A DNA stretch of 64,000 nt. Source: Blastomonas fulva. GTDB taxonomy: Bacteria > Pseudomonadota > Alphaproteobacteria > Sphingomonadales > Sphingomonadaceae. Both the position numbers and the translations under genes were made by a program. Shown here piece by piece: positions 33,116 through 42,835 of this stretch (positions are counted from its first letter, which is position 1; each line of letters begins with the position of its first letter). The stretch covers positions 2,704,501-2,768,500 of the forward strand of contig NZ_CP020083.1 of assembly GCF_003431825.1 (NCBI RefSeq), read 5' to 3'. The notes beneath the pieces are model-generated. The model searched no databases, was not told the DNA's origin, and saw only the letters and a list, made by a program, of their open reading frames with translations.

Positions 33116-34230
33116 CACATTGCAACACCGATGTCCTGTTCGAACCGGTGTGCTTGGGTCAGCTGACCCTGCGCAACCGTATTGTCATGGCACCGATGAC
33201 CCGAGGCTTCGCGACAGGCGGCATGCCAGGCACCGCGCATGTTGATTATTACGAGCGCCGGGCCAGGGGTGGCGTCGGCCTGATCCTGACCGAAGGAACA
33301 GTGGTTGACCGACCGGCTGCCCGCAACGAGCCGGGTATTCCCTTCTTTCACGGCGCCGCACTGGAAAAGTGGCGGCCCGTTGCCGAGGCAGTTCATCGAG
33401 CAGGCGGTGCCATCGGCCCGCAGCTCTGGCATGCGTCTTCGGTCGAAAGCAAGACCAGCGATTGGGCACCCGAGAGCCCGGTTGAAAGCCCATCCGGTCT
33501 TTCAGCTCCCGGCTTTCCGCGCGGCGTTGCGATGACCCAGGAGGCCATTGCCGACACCGTCGCGGCCTTTGCAAAAGGCGCTGCGGACGCAAAGCGGCTC
33601 GGCTTCGACGTCATCGAACTGCATGGCGCGCACGGCTATCTGATTGACCAGTTTTTCTGGAGTGGCACCAATTTGAGAGACGACGCGTATGGCGGTGCGA
33701 CCCTGAAGCAGCGGTCGCGCTTTGCTGCTGAAATGATTGCCGCTGTCCGCGTGGCGGTCGGGCCGGACTTCCCGATCATATTGCGCGTCAGCCAGTGGAA
33801 GCAGCAGGATTACTCCGCGCGTCTGGCCGAAACCCCTGCGCAGATGGCCGACTGGCTGTTGCCGCTTGTCGAAGCGGGTGTCGATGTTCTGCACTGTTCG
33901 CAGCGACGGTTCTGGACCCCGGAATTTCCCGAAATAGATGGCCCGGAAGGACTCAACTTTGCCGGTTGGGCCAAAAAGCTGACCGGCGCTGTCACCATAA
34001 GTGTCGGCTCGGTCGGCCTGTCGGGCGATTTCATCAATGTCTTTTCCGGTGAGCGTTCCGAGCCGGCCAGCCTTGATCGGCTGGTCGCGCGGATGGAGCG
34101 TGGAGAATTCGACCTTTTTGCGGTCGGACGAGCGCTGATTGTTGATCCTGACTGGGCAAGCAAGGTGCAGCACGGCCGTGTGGATGAGCTTTGCCCGTTT
34201 GATGTCCAAGCGCTTGCCAGCTTTGTATGA
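33112..34230 (+). CDS. Old-yellow-enzyme-family flavin oxidoreductase, 372 aa
   Basis: FMN-dependent TIM-barrel ene-reductase/dienal dehydrogenase family. Hallmarks: LRNRIVMAPMTRG near the N-terminus, the His pair in HGAHGYLIDQF, and the late FAVGRALIVDP phosphate-binding end. It reduces activated C=C bonds with NAD(P)H in known members. It starts inside the MFS stop. Its role could be reduction of an enone arising from SDR action; the substrate is unknown. Confidence 0.92.
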   Translation: MTHCNTDVLFEPVCLGQLTLRNRIVMAPMTRGFATGGMPGTAHVDYYERRARGGVGLILTEGTVVDRPAARNEPGIPFFHGAALEKWRPVAEAVHRAGGAIGPQLWHASSVESKTSDWAPESPVESPSGLSAPGFPRGVAMTQEAIADTVAAFAKGAADAKRLGFDVIELHGAHGYLIDQFFWSGTNLRDDAYGGATLKQRSRFAAEMIAAVRVAVGPDFPIILRVSQWKQQDYSARLAETPAQMADWLLPLVEAGVDVLHCSQRRFWTPEFPEIDGPEGLNFAGWAKKLTGAVTISVGSVGLSGDFINVFSGERSEPASLDRLVARMERGEFDLFAVGRALIVDPDWASKVQHGRVDELCPFDVQALASFV

Positions 34231-34246
34231 GCAGAGGGATAATGTG

Positions 34247-34552
34247 ATGCCTGCCTATGTTGTGTTCATCCGGGATCAGCCGCCGCACGATCCTGAGCAA
34301 ATGTCGGTTTATCAGGCGATGAACCGGCAAAGCGTGCCTTCCTCTTTGCCTTTTGGTATCAAGCCGCTCGCTGTTTATGGCGCGACGGAGGCTTTGGAAG
34401 GGAAGGCACCGGATGGGACGGTGATCCTGCAATTTCCGAGCATGGCGAAAGCCAGGGCCTGGTATAACAGTGCAGAGTATCAGGCCGCATTACCTTACCG
34501 CCTGAATGCCAGCGATTATCGCGCCTTCATTATCGACGGCTTGGGAAGCTGA
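34247..34552 (+). CDS. DUF1330-family small protein, 101 aa
   Basis: A ferredoxin-like-fold DUF1330 protein: N-terminal AYVVFIRD, central VILQFPSMAKARAWYNS and late DYRAFIIDG. Members are small dimeric alpha/beta proteins of unclear function. The ATG at 34247 has AGAGGGA upstream; the GTG just before is possible. It is the last gene of the SDR-MFS-OYE operon. Confidence 0.83.
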   Translation: MPAYVVFIRDQPPHDPEQMSVYQAMNRQSVPSSLPFGIKPLAVYGATEALEGKAPDGTVILQFPSMAKARAWYNSAEYQAALPYRLNASDYRAFIIDGLGS

Positions 34553-34658
34553 GCCAGATGACCCTCGGCATGGTCGTTGGTTCGTATCGCCAGGCATGTT
34601 ACCTTATCCTGGGCAGTCGTAAATGTGGCTATGATGTCAACTCTGTAGGTCAAGACAC

Positions 34659-35186
34659 TCAATCTGCATTGAAAAAATCCATGCTCCAGTCGCCCTTTGC
34701 GCGGCCGGAAAAATGCGGGGCGCTAAATTGCATACCCAGGAGCCCTTGCGACCAGTCGACGGACTTACCCCAGTCTTGATGCCAGTCGTATAGCATCGTC
34801 CGGCTTGCGATCCGCCAGGAACCTTCCCTTAGTGTCAGCCGGTCAAGATAGCGCCCGCCAATGACTACATCATGTTCTTCACCAGCGCCGTAGTCGATGC
34901 GGTGGTAGGAAGTAACCTGCGTCTCAACCAACGCGGTATCGCCGCAAAGTTCGATATGGCTCTGGCCCAACTGGTGCTGGGTATTGCTGATGGCCTGCGA
35001 TCCTGGGATAACCCAAGACAGATAGTCTGCGAACGCACCAGCAAAGACGCCAAAATCTAGGCGCGCATTCGCACAGAAGGACGACTCGATCATGAGGGCG
35101 TCTCTCCTGTCTTCGCCGCGGGCTACACGAGCAATGCAGGCCCGGATTTCCTCGCGGGCAATAATGTCTTCGATCGTCATTTTCAT
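34659..35186 (-). CDS. SnoaL/NTF2-fold protein, 175 aa
   Basis: Third member of the 175-190-residue NTF2-like set in this window. It has the helix IIAREEIRACIARVARGED, the central TQHQLGQSHIEL, and the signature GGRYLDRLTLREGSWRI shared with those at 624 and 5009. The ATG at 35186 is chosen, with a second ATG two codons on. It stands alone on the minus strand between the DUF1330 gene and the TonB receptor. An isomerase, dehydratase or cyclase role is possible; nothing more specific is visible. Confidence 0.82.
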   Translation of the reverse strand: MKMTIEDIIAREEIRACIARVARGEDRRDALMIESSFCANARLDFGVFAGAFADYLSWVIPGSQAISNTQHQLGQSHIELCGDTALVETQVTSYHRIDYGAGEEHDVVIGGRYLDRLTLREGSWRIASRTMLYDWHQDWGKSVDWSQGLLGMQFSAPHFSGRAKGDWSMDFFNAD

Positions 35187-35488
35187 GCAGCAATCCTGAC
35201 GATTGCGCCGGATACTGTCCATGCGGACCGAGGCTCGCAATCGCATATCGCTGTGGCGTAGTAGCCTGCGAAAACACCCACAAATCAGAACTAAGGCTAT
35301 AGAAACATGGCCGATAATTGATCGGAGTCCACGACAGACCTGCGCGCTAAGCAACACCTGTGTCGTTTAACATTTCGCTGGGGCGATGAGCGTCGCAGCG
35401 GCAATAGCATATCCTCCATATCTCCAGTAGGCCTGGCCTCAAATCCGGTCGTTCAAGTTCCGGCAAGATGACAAAAAGGGAGAGTGTG
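35187..35488. other. 302-nt divergent intergenic region, no gene seen
   Basis: It separates the NTF2-like gene (minus) from the TonB receptor (plus). An imperfect 15-bp palindrome CCGATAATTGATCGG lies at 35311-35325. Neither a strong promoter nor a riboswitch-like structure was recognised. The longer open frame reaching to 35357 lacks family similarity beyond the chosen start. Confidence 0.5.
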
Positions 35489-38191
35489 ATGAGGGGATCT
35501 CGCGCCAGGCAGTCTTTATATGCTGCAACCGCGTTGTGCGCAGCATGGGCAATGCCTGCATTCGGACAGGAAGCTGACGAAGCCGCCGACGAAGGCGGCA
35601 AGAAGGAAGACATCGTCGTCGTCGGTACACTCATCCGCGGAACCACCGCCGTCGGATCGCAGACCCTCAGCGTTGATTCCCAGGAAATCATCGAGCGCGG
35701 CGCAAGCTCCACCAACGAACTGCTGGGTGCCATCCCGCAAATCTCAAATGCCTTCAACGGCCGTTTCGAAGTTGATCCACGCGGCGTCGTTGGCTCGGGC
35801 ACGTCGATCAACCGCCCCAATCTGCGCAATCTGCCAGGGGTCAACCAGACGTCGGGCGGCCTTACGCTTGTGCTGATAGACGGCATGCGCGCGACGCCGC
35901 TGGGTGTAAACCAGGCATCGATCGATCCTGACGTCCTCCCCGCTGCCGTGATCGAAGGTCTCGATGTGGTGACCGACGGCGGGTCGTCGCTTTACGGTGC
36001 CGATGCGGTCGCCGGTGTCATCAACTTCCGTACGCTGCGGAAGTTTGAAGGTATCAAGGTCGATGCAAACTACGGCTTTGGCACGACAATCGATGCCTAT
36101 GACGTCTGGGATGCCTCAATAACGGCCGGGCAAAGCTGGGCAACGGGCAATGCTTATGTTTCGGTGACCCATTCTGAGCGCAATGGCATTCTCAACGGAC
36201 AAACCGATTGGGCATCCGGCCAGGTTTTCGATGCCCAGGGTAATGCGCGGTTCAGCTTCACCCAGTGTCCCAATCCGGTCGGTACCGAAGTCCGCTTCTT
36301 CAAGTTCGGGCCTGCGGCCAACCAGTTTACCAGCAACCCTGCGGCTCCCGGAGCAGGGACCTTCCCGATCGGAACGCCTTGCGATGCGACGGCTGGTGCG
36401 ACGTATCTTCCAAAGCAAGAGCGCACGAGCGTTTTTGCGGCGTTGTCCCAGCAGGTTGCCGACAACATCGATCTTCGTGTCACTGCCTACTTCACCAAGC
36501 GCGATACCGACATTGCGGTTTTCCCGCGCGGCTTCACCACAGCGGCACAGGTGTTTGTCCCTCCGGCAAACAACCCGCCTCCCGGCACGATCGTTACAAT
36601 TCTGGGCGGCACCAGCTTTTCGTTTGGCCCGAATGCAGCCTATGAGAACACGCCGAACGAGGTCGGCTTTGAAACGTGGGGCGTGACACCTGAACTGACC
36701 TTCGACGTCGGTGGGGAGTGGCTGGTGCGCTCCAGTGCGCATTTCGGTCGTTCGACCAACTATCAGTCGTTTCCCAATGTTGACACGGTGAGAGCGCAGG
36801 CTGCGGTAAACGCAGGTTTGCTCAATCCGCGCAACGTCGCTGCGGCGAGTGCGGACGTCATCAACAGCATCACCAACTTCACCAATGCCCAGGAGACGAC
36901 GCAGGAACTCTTCATGTTCCGGACTGTTGCGGATGGTCCTCTGTTTGCTCTTCCCGGCGGAGATGCGAAGCTTGCCGTCGGCATCGAATATCAGGACAAC
37001 AACGCCGAAAGCCGCCTGTCGCAGGGGCCATTTGGATCGATTTCGGCGGTGCCGTTCATGAAGTCCGTGCGCAACGCCAAATCGGTGTTTGCTGAAGTTT
37101 CACTGCCGGTCTTTTCGTTTATCGATCTAAACGGTTCGCTCCGCTTTGACGATTATAGCGACTTCGGTTCGACGACGAACCCCAGCATCGGGTTCGACCT
37201 CAAACCCGTATCGTGGCTGAGCATCTATGGACACTGGAACACGTCATTCAATGCTCCAACCGCGATTGACAATCTGGCCATAGGAACTGGCCGTTTTGCT
37301 TGCGGCATCTACGTCGCGGGCAGCACCAACCCGGCGCAGCGGCCGGTCGATCCGCTCGGTCGCGACACAAGCCGACAGGGCACCTGCGCCCTGGTGCTCC
37401 AGGGTTCACGCCCTAATCTGCGACCACAGACCGCAGAAAGCTATGCGATTGGCTTCAACGCCACGCCGATGCAGGGGCTTCGTTTCGGCGGTCAGTTCTA
37501 CTCGATCGATCTCGATAACGCGCTTGGTGCGCTCAATCCCTCTATCGTGAGCACCTATACTACCAACCCTGAACTCTATACCTACAATGTTACCGCTTCT
37601 CAGTATGCAGCAATCCTGGATAGTTTGACGAACGGGGCGGCTTTGGGTGCTCAGCAAGTGGCCTCCAATATCGGTCTGGTCGTTGATACCCGGATCACCA
37701 ACCTGAACGCCGCAACGATTGAAGGAATCGACTTCAATCTGTCCTACCAGACCGAAAGCAGCATCGGTCGCCTGGCGTTTGGCGTCAGCGGCACCAAGCA
37801 GACCAAGGCAATCTTGACCACTGGTGGCGTGACTACCAACCAGCTTGGCATTGGATCGCCCGAATTTTCTGCAACCGGCTTTGTCGGATGGAACAACGGG
37901 GCGTTTTCCGCTCGGGTTACGCTCAATTATTCTGGCAAGTTCCGGGACCAGGCGGTCAATAATCTGGGGCAGGTCGAAGTGGTCGATCCATTCGTTACAG
38001 CTAACCTGTTCTTTGGCTACGACATCGGTGAGTCGGGCGGTGTTCTTAATGGCACGTCGTTCAGATTGATTGTCGACAACGTGTTCGAGGAAGAGCCGCA
38101 GACGATCCGCCGCGCCAACACCAACAATCTGAGCTACAACAACTTTACCCTTGGTCGAGTTATCAAGCTCGGGGTTTCCCGCAAATTCTGA
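35489..38191 (+). CDS. TonB-dependent outer-membrane receptor, 900 aa
   Basis: Signal peptide (TALCAAWAMPAFGQ), then a TonB-box-like EDIVVVGTLIRG. The plug domain includes STNELLGAIPQ, LVLIDGMRATPLG and GGSSLYGADAVAGVINF. A long beta-barrel ends in the outer-membrane signature VIKLGVSRKF. The ATG at 35489 has GGGAG 8 nt upstream. Sphingomonads use such receptors for aromatics, terpenoids and other hydrophobic substrates as well as siderophores. The catabolic setting favours uptake of the pathway substrate. A strong terminator follows, so it is probably monocistronic. Confidence 0.95.
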   Translation: MRGSRARQSLYAATALCAAWAMPAFGQEADEAADEGGKKEDIVVVGTLIRGTTAVGSQTLSVDSQEIIERGASSTNELLGAIPQISNAFNGRFEVDPRGVVGSGTSINRPNLRNLPGVNQTSGGLTLVLIDGMRATPLGVNQASIDPDVLPAAVIEGLDVVTDGGSSLYGADAVAGVINFRTLRKFEGIKVDANYGFGTTIDAYDVWDASITAGQSWATGNAYVSVTHSERNGILNGQTDWASGQVFDAQGNARFSFTQCPNPVGTEVRFFKFGPAANQFTSNPAAPGAGTFPIGTPCDATAGATYLPKQERTSVFAALSQQVADNIDLRVTAYFTKRDTDIAVFPRGFTTAAQVFVPPANNPPPGTIVTILGGTSFSFGPNAAYENTPNEVGFETWGVTPELTFDVGGEWLVRSSAHFGRSTNYQSFPNVDTVRAQAAVNAGLLNPRNVAAASADVINSITNFTNAQETTQELFMFRTVADGPLFALPGGDAKLAVGIEYQDNNAESRLSQGPFGSISAVPFMKSVRNAKSVFAEVSLPVFSFIDLNGSLRFDDYSDFGSTTNPSIGFDLKPVSWLSIYGHWNTSFNAPTAIDNLAIGTGRFACGIYVAGSTNPAQRPVDPLGRDTSRQGTCALVLQGSRPNLRPQTAESYAIGFNATPMQGLRFGGQFYSIDLDNALGALNPSIVSTYTTNPELYTYNVTASQYAAILDSLTNGAALGAQQVASNIGLVVDTRITNLNAATIEGIDFNLSYQTESSIGRLAFGVSGTKQTKAILTTGGVTTNQLGIGSPEFSATGFVGWNNGAFSARVTLNYSGKFRDQAVNNLGQVEVVDPFVTANLFFGYDIGESGGVLNGTSFRLIVDNVFEEEPQTIRRANTNNLSYNNFTLGRVIKLGVSRKF

Positions 38192-38221
38192 CACTCAGCC
38201 TTCAGTCTTTTCTCCTGCCCA

Positions 38222-38254
38222 GGGGCCGATGGTGAACCATCGGCCCCTTTTTTT
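38222..38254 (+). terminator. Rho-independent terminator after TonB receptor
   Basis: GGGGCCGATGGT (38222-38233) pairs with ACCATCGGCCCC (38236-38247), followed directly by seven T. It is a textbook intrinsic terminator, 30 nt after the receptor stop. Confidence 0.93.
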
Positions 38255-38385
38255 AACGATCGGGCGGAGATCATGAATGAATCGACCGCTCCGCATCGCC
38301 CTATCGATGCTTTCGCCAGCCTTCTGGACGCGAGCCGAAGCATTGTGCAACGCGGCATGTAACGTGGGTTATGCGAGGTAGAGAC

Positions 38386-39879
38386 ATGCGGCAGATCGAT
38401 CATTTCATCGTCGGAAAAATGCCCCCGGCCGCGCGCTTTGGCGATGTCCTTGATCCCAACAACGGCGGCGTTCAAGCACGGGTAGGCCTGGGCGATGCTG
38501 CCGTGCTGGCACAGGCGGTTTCGGCGGCGCAGGCTGCGCAGCCTGCCTGGGCAGCCACCAACCCGCAGCGCCGTGCGCGTGTCATGTTCCGTTTCAAGGC
38601 GCTGATCGAAAGACACATCGACGAACTGGCGGAGATGCTGTCAGCCGAGCACGGAAAAGTGATCGCCGATTCCCGCGGCGACATCCAGCGTGGCCTTGAG
38701 GTGGTGGAATTCTGCTGCGGCATTCCTCACGCTCTCAAGGGTGAATACTCGCAAGGGGCGGGCCCGGGGATCGATGTGTATTCGATGCGCCAGCCCATCG
38801 GCATCGGGGCAGGGATCACGCCGTTCAACTTCCCCGCAATGATCCCGCTATGGATGGGCGCGGTCGCCGTGGCTGTCGGCAATGCGTTCATCCTGAAGCC
38901 TTCCGAGCGTGATCCCAGCGTGCCCAATCGGCTTGCCGAACTGTTTCAGGAGGCAGGGCTTCCCGCCGGAATATTCCAGGTGGTTCATGGCGACAAGGAG
39001 ATGGTTGACGCCATCCTGGACCACCCGGCCATCGCCGCAGTCAGTTTCGTGGGATCGTCCGATATCGCCCAATATGTCTATTCGCGGGGCGTCGCGGCAG
39101 GCAAGCGTGTCCAGGCGATGGGCGGGGCGAAGAACCATGGCATCGTCATGCCCGATGCCGATCTGGATCAGGTGGTGAATGACGTCTGCGGCGCAGCATT
39201 CGGTTCGGCGGGCGAGCGCTGTATGGCGCTACCCGTGGTCGTCCCGGTAGGCGAAGAAACCGCCGAACGGCTGCGCGAGAAGCTGGTGTCGGCCATCCAC
39301 GCGCTGCAGGTCGGCATCTCGACCGATGCCGATGCGCATTTCGGGCCAGTCGTCACAGCGCAGCATAAGGCGAAGGTCGAAGGCTGGATCCAGACTGCGG
39401 TGGACGAGGGGTCCGAGCTGGTGATCGATGGTCGCAATCTGGTGCTGCAGGGGCAAGAGCAGGGCTTTTTCATCGGCCCGACGCTGCTCGACCATGTCAC
39501 TGCAGATATGGAAAGCTACAAGCAGGAGATTTTTGGACCTGTTTTGCAGATCGTGCGCGCGCCGGATTTCGAAACCGCGCTCGCGCTGCCAAGCCAGCAC
39601 CAATATGGCAACGGTGTCGCCATCTTTACGCGAAACGGCCACGTAGCGCGGGAGTTCGCTGCGCGTGTGAATGTCGGCATGGTTGGCATCAATGTGCCGA
39701 TCCCCGTTCCGGTCGCCTATCACAGCTTTGGCGGTTGGAAACGGTCCGGCTTTGGGGATCAGAACCAGTACGGAATGGAAGGCGTCCGCTTCTGGACCAA
39801 GGTCAAGACCGTGACCGCCAGGTGGCCCGATGGCGGTGATGATGCCAGCAACGCGTTCATCATCCCGACCATGGGGTAA
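38386..39879 (+). CDS. mmsA: CoA-acylating methylmalonate-semialdehyde dehydrogenase-type ALDH, 497 aa
   Basis: ALDH-superfamily enzyme of the MmsA type. It oxidises (methyl)malonate semialdehyde to propionyl- or acetyl-CoA, or related semialdehydes to CoA esters. The catalytic Cys is in SAGERCMALPV, the cofactor region in TPFNFPAMIPLW, and AMGGAKNHG replaces the usual LELGGK, as in MMSDHs that lack the general-base Glu. The ATG at 38386 has GAGGTAGAG upstream. It is flanked by terminators on both sides, so it is its own unit. The exact substrate could differ from valine catabolism, given the location. Confidence 0.9.
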   Translation: MRQIDHFIVGKMPPAARFGDVLDPNNGGVQARVGLGDAAVLAQAVSAAQAAQPAWAATNPQRRARVMFRFKALIERHIDELAEMLSAEHGKVIADSRGDIQRGLEVVEFCCGIPHALKGEYSQGAGPGIDVYSMRQPIGIGAGITPFNFPAMIPLWMGAVAVAVGNAFILKPSERDPSVPNRLAELFQEAGLPAGIFQVVHGDKEMVDAILDHPAIAAVSFVGSSDIAQYVYSRGVAAGKRVQAMGGAKNHGIVMPDADLDQVVNDVCGAAFGSAGERCMALPVVVPVGEETAERLREKLVSAIHALQVGISTDADAHFGPVVTAQHKAKVEGWIQTAVDEGSELVIDGRNLVLQGQEQGFFIGPTLLDHVTADMESYKQEIFGPVLQIVRAPDFETALALPSQHQYGNGVAIFTRNGHVAREFAARVNVGMVGINVPIPVPVAYHSFGGWKRSGFGDQNQYGMEGVRFWTKVKTVTARWPDGGDDASNAFIIPTMG

Positions 39880-39904
39880 AGGCGGGGCATCACGCTCAAA
39901 CAGG

Positions 39905-39938
39905 AGAGGGCCGCAGCATGTCGATGCTGCGGCCCTCT
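39905..39938. terminator. Bidirectional terminator hairpin
   Basis: AGAGGGCCGCAGCAT (39905-39919) and ATGCTGCGGCCCTCT (39924-39938) form a perfect 15-bp stem with a GTCG loop. It lies between the convergent MmsA-type and MaoC-fold genes. The T-run is short on either side, but the stem is very strong. Confidence 0.85.
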
Positions 39939-40020
39939 TCATTTACTGTGGGTAGCGCGTCTGGGGTAAAAGCCCGGCCCTTGCGCTTGCCCGGACTGGC
40001 TCTTTGCAGACGGATCAATT

Positions 40021-41151
40021 TCAGGCAGGCTTGCTGGGCAGTTCCGCGATAGCAGTACCAAAGGCTGAAACCTCGTCACGATGCGTAACGGCCTGCTGCT
40101 GGATTTCGACGTACTTCTTGCCGTTTTCCTCGAATTTGCGGATCACCTGACCGTCGATGAAGATTACGTCGCCATCGGGATTGTGGCGGCGGATCTGGCA
40201 CTTGGATTTGTGCAGGAAGCCATCATCGCCAATCCAGTTGGTAATGTGGTGTGTCAGCCAGCTATTGCGTTCCGGGCCGTAATCATACGCACCTGGAGCG
40301 CCCACTTCGAGAGCGAAGGCTTCGTCCCAGTGCACGCGCTCGGGGCAATCGGGCACGTTGAAGCGGTTCTTGATCCCCAGGCCGGGGTGCGCCTGCTGCA
40401 TCTGCCAGGCGAGCTTGTTGGCGCGGATGTAAAGACCGCCCCAGCCCTGCGCGTAGCAGATGAAACCGGTGACCGTCATCGGCCCCTTCATCATGCGCGG
40501 CAGTTCGTCGCCGACCTTGACGTCTTCCCAATAGCGCGGGTTTGCGCCGCGGATTTCTTCGTTGGCGTAGAGTTTACCCCACTCGGCAAGCTGTTCGTCG
40601 CTCAGCTGTTCGACGCGGCCGCGGCTTTCGGTGTACTTGGTGCCTTGTTCGCGCGCGATATCACGATCGGTGCGAAACACCCAGCTGTCGGCTTCTGCCA
40701 CCATGTCGCCATGCTGGTTGAAGAAATCGACGTGATATATCTGCTGGAATGAACGTCCGGCAAACTTGGTCTGATGCTCGATCAGGTCCTTGAGATACGC
40801 CTCGGTGCGAATGGTATCGTTGCGCATCACCGGCTTGTGCCAGGTCCAGTCGGCTCCGGCCCACATCGCATGCACGCCCGACAGGCCGCCACAATAGCCC
40901 GATATTAGGCGGCTCGTGGTGAACAGGAAGCTGGGAAGCGCGACGACATCGCCATATCTGGTGGTCTTGGCGTAATTCGGGTCGCACCACAGCGGATTGT
41001 CGTCGCCAATGCCATGGGCGTAGTGGCGAATCGCATCTCGCGTCGCCTCATAGTTCCACGGCTCGACGGTGTTTTCGATCTTCACGCCGATACGCGTGCG
41101 CAAATCATCCAGTCCTTGCTCGGTGATCTTGGGAAATTTGGCTTCGGCCAT
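40021..41151 (-). CDS. MaoC/FAS1-dehydratase-like double-hotdog protein, 376 aa
   Basis: Two hotdog-fold halves. The N-terminal MaoC-like half has AHGIGDDNPLWCDPNYAKTT; a C-terminal half has MTVTGFICYAQGWGGLYI. Known relatives hydrate enoyl-CoA, but where (R)-hydratases carry GDxNPxH this protein has GDDNPLW, so the catalytic His is not evident. A distant paralogue is at 46407-47585. The ATG at 41151 has AGGAGAAG upstream. It is 61 nt downstream of the secreted propeller-like gene on the minus strand. Likely acts on a bulky acyl-CoA; reaction unproven. Confidence 0.85.
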   Translation of the reverse strand: MAEAKFPKITEQGLDDLRTRIGVKIENTVEPWNYEATRDAIRHYAHGIGDDNPLWCDPNYAKTTRYGDVVALPSFLFTTSRLISGYCGGLSGVHAMWAGADWTWHKPVMRNDTIRTEAYLKDLIEHQTKFAGRSFQQIYHVDFFNQHGDMVAEADSWVFRTDRDIAREQGTKYTESRGRVEQLSDEQLAEWGKLYANEEIRGANPRYWEDVKVGDELPRMMKGPMTVTGFICYAQGWGGLYIRANKLAWQMQQAHPGLGIKNRFNVPDCPERVHWDEAFALEVGAPGAYDYGPERNSWLTHHITNWIGDDGFLHKSKCQIRRHNPDGDVIFIDGQVIRKFEENGKKYVEIQQQAVTHRDEVSAFGTAIAELPSKPA

Positions 41152-41212
41152 TTGGTCTTCTCCTAAAAAATGCATGGCTGTTGTGTAATCGTTGAGGGGG
41201 CAGGCTCCTGCG

Positions 41213-42835
41213 CTAGGGCACGAGCCCGGCAACCGTCAGGCGCTGCCCCTGGTATTCCGCAAAGCCGCGCGTCTGCGGATTGCCGGCGGCGTCGGGTTCG
41301 AAGATCAGCCCTGCGGGATGGTCGCCACCCAGCGGCCCGAATGTCACGGTCAGGTCCATTGCGCCCGCTGTCTCGCCGGTCAGGGTGAGCTTGGCGGAAT
41401 AGGTCGAATTTCCGCGCGGATTGACGTCCGTGGTTTCGCTGCCGCTCCAGACATTGCGGCCGTCGTCGCTGTAGTCGACATAGGTCTTTTCGATCCTTGC
41501 CGCTGTGCGTCGGAAGGTGATGTGACCGGACGATCTTCCGAATACTTTGACATCAATCTCCTGCGAGCGGCCGACGAGAGCCGGTATCACCGACATGTCC
41601 GACGATGCATAAGGCAGATCGCTTGGCGTTGCCTTGGCCGGCACGGCAGGGCCGGCGCGGTAATCGGGCAACTCGACGATCTGGATGCGCTTGGCGGTGC
41701 GTCCTCTCAAGCCCTCCACCCAAGAGGCGCGTTTGCTGCCGGGATGCCAGGACATGGGCGAATAAAATACCCAGTCAGGGCTCGTATTCAGATTGGTGCC
41801 CTGATAGCCCGGCTGCGTCATCGATGTCTTGATATCGATCAGCGCGGGACCGACATTGCCCTCGCGCGCCTTGCGAACACCGGTGACGCTGTGCGTGTAG
41901 GCGAACATGTTCAGGCCCATGTTGAGCGTTGCCGGATGCGGGCGCGGTACCAGACCCAGTATCGCCAGATCGGTTGCAGGCGAGAAGCGCGTCGACATGG
42001 TGATGCCCAGCTTTTCGTCGGGCGAAAAGATCGTCGTTTCAGTGTAGCTTGGCGTGTCGGTGACGGGCTTTACGGCACCGGTCGCAAGATCCTGGATGGT
42101 CGAATTGGCCAGAACGCGATTGAGGCCACCGGCGAACGACAACGCGGCCCCTCCGTTGACGAATTGCTTGACCTCCCCGCCGCGGAGCGGTTCGGGGATC
42201 ACGCCATCTGGATGCTGCGGGTCCGGCTTGAAAGGCTCGAGCGTGCTGATGATTTGCGGTTTGGAAATCACATAGCCTTTGCCCGTTTTCACCAGTTCGC
42301 CGGTCATCACAACCGCCGCGTAATTCGACAGCAAGGTCGTCCAGGAAATCGTGCGGTTGTCGGGTGCAACGACAATTTCAGACCATCGGTGCGCGATGTT
42401 CGGGCCGGCGGCAACTTCCGGCGGGAATGTTACGGGAAGGATTTCAGGATTCCGGCAGCGTTCGAGGCTCCGGCGGCATTCGATGATGAAATCACCGGTA
42501 AAGATCCGCCGGTTGTCGGCGAAAACCATGTAGCGCAGCCCGTTGTCCTTGGCCCGCTCGGGAATTTTCTGCTTGAAGAAGACGCGCATGCCCGTGCCAT
42601 CATCGTTGATCGTGGCAAGCGTGATGTCGCGCGGATTCTCTGCGCCGCTGGTCATGATCGCGAGCAGCAGCTTGCCCGATGGGGTATAGGTTGCGCTGTC
42701 GATCGTGACATCTTCGGGCAGGGGCACGGTACGGACGATGTGGCGACCGGTCGCGGTGTCATCCGGGGCGCTGGCCAGAACGGGGGCTGCCGCGGACATC
42801 GCCAGCAGGGTACTGAGTGCAAGTTTGGCGTTCAC
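41213..42835 (-). CDS. Secreted TolB/propeller-like protein of unknown function, 540 aa, GTG start
   Basis: Signal peptide LALSTLLAMSAAAPVLASA. Repeated strand patterns such as DSATYTPSGKLLLAIMTSG, SEIVVAPDNRTISW and TTIFSPDEKLGITMS are reminiscent of TolB/PD40 beta-propellers. A C-terminal part with STYSAKLTLTGETAGAM may be a separate beta domain. No catalytic signature is visible. The start is GTG, overlapping the CoA-ligase stop as GTGA. An exported protein directly coupled to a cytoplasmic CoA ligase is unusual; it may bind or hydrolyse the substrate outside the cytoplasm (inference). Confidence 0.75.
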   Translation of the reverse strand: MNAKLALSTLLAMSAAAPVLASAPDDTATGRHIVRTVPLPEDVTIDSATYTPSGKLLLAIMTSGAENPRDITLATINDDGTGMRVFFKQKIPERAKDNGLRYMVFADNRRIFTGDFIIECRRSLERCRNPEILPVTFPPEVAAGPNIAHRWSEIVVAPDNRTISWTTLLSNYAAVVMTGELVKTGKGYVISKPQIISTLEPFKPDPQHPDGVIPEPLRGGEVKQFVNGGAALSFAGGLNRVLANSTIQDLATGAVKPVTDTPSYTETTIFSPDEKLGITMSTRFSPATDLAILGLVPRPHPATLNMGLNMFAYTHSVTGVRKAREGNVGPALIDIKTSMTQPGYQGTNLNTSPDWVFYSPMSWHPGSKRASWVEGLRGRTAKRIQIVELPDYRAGPAVPAKATPSDLPYASSDMSVIPALVGRSQEIDVKVFGRSSGHITFRRTAARIEKTYVDYSDDGRNVWSGSETTDVNPRGNSTYSAKLTLTGETAGAMDLTVTFGPLGGDHPAGLIFEPDAAGNPQTRGFAEYQGQRLTVAGLVP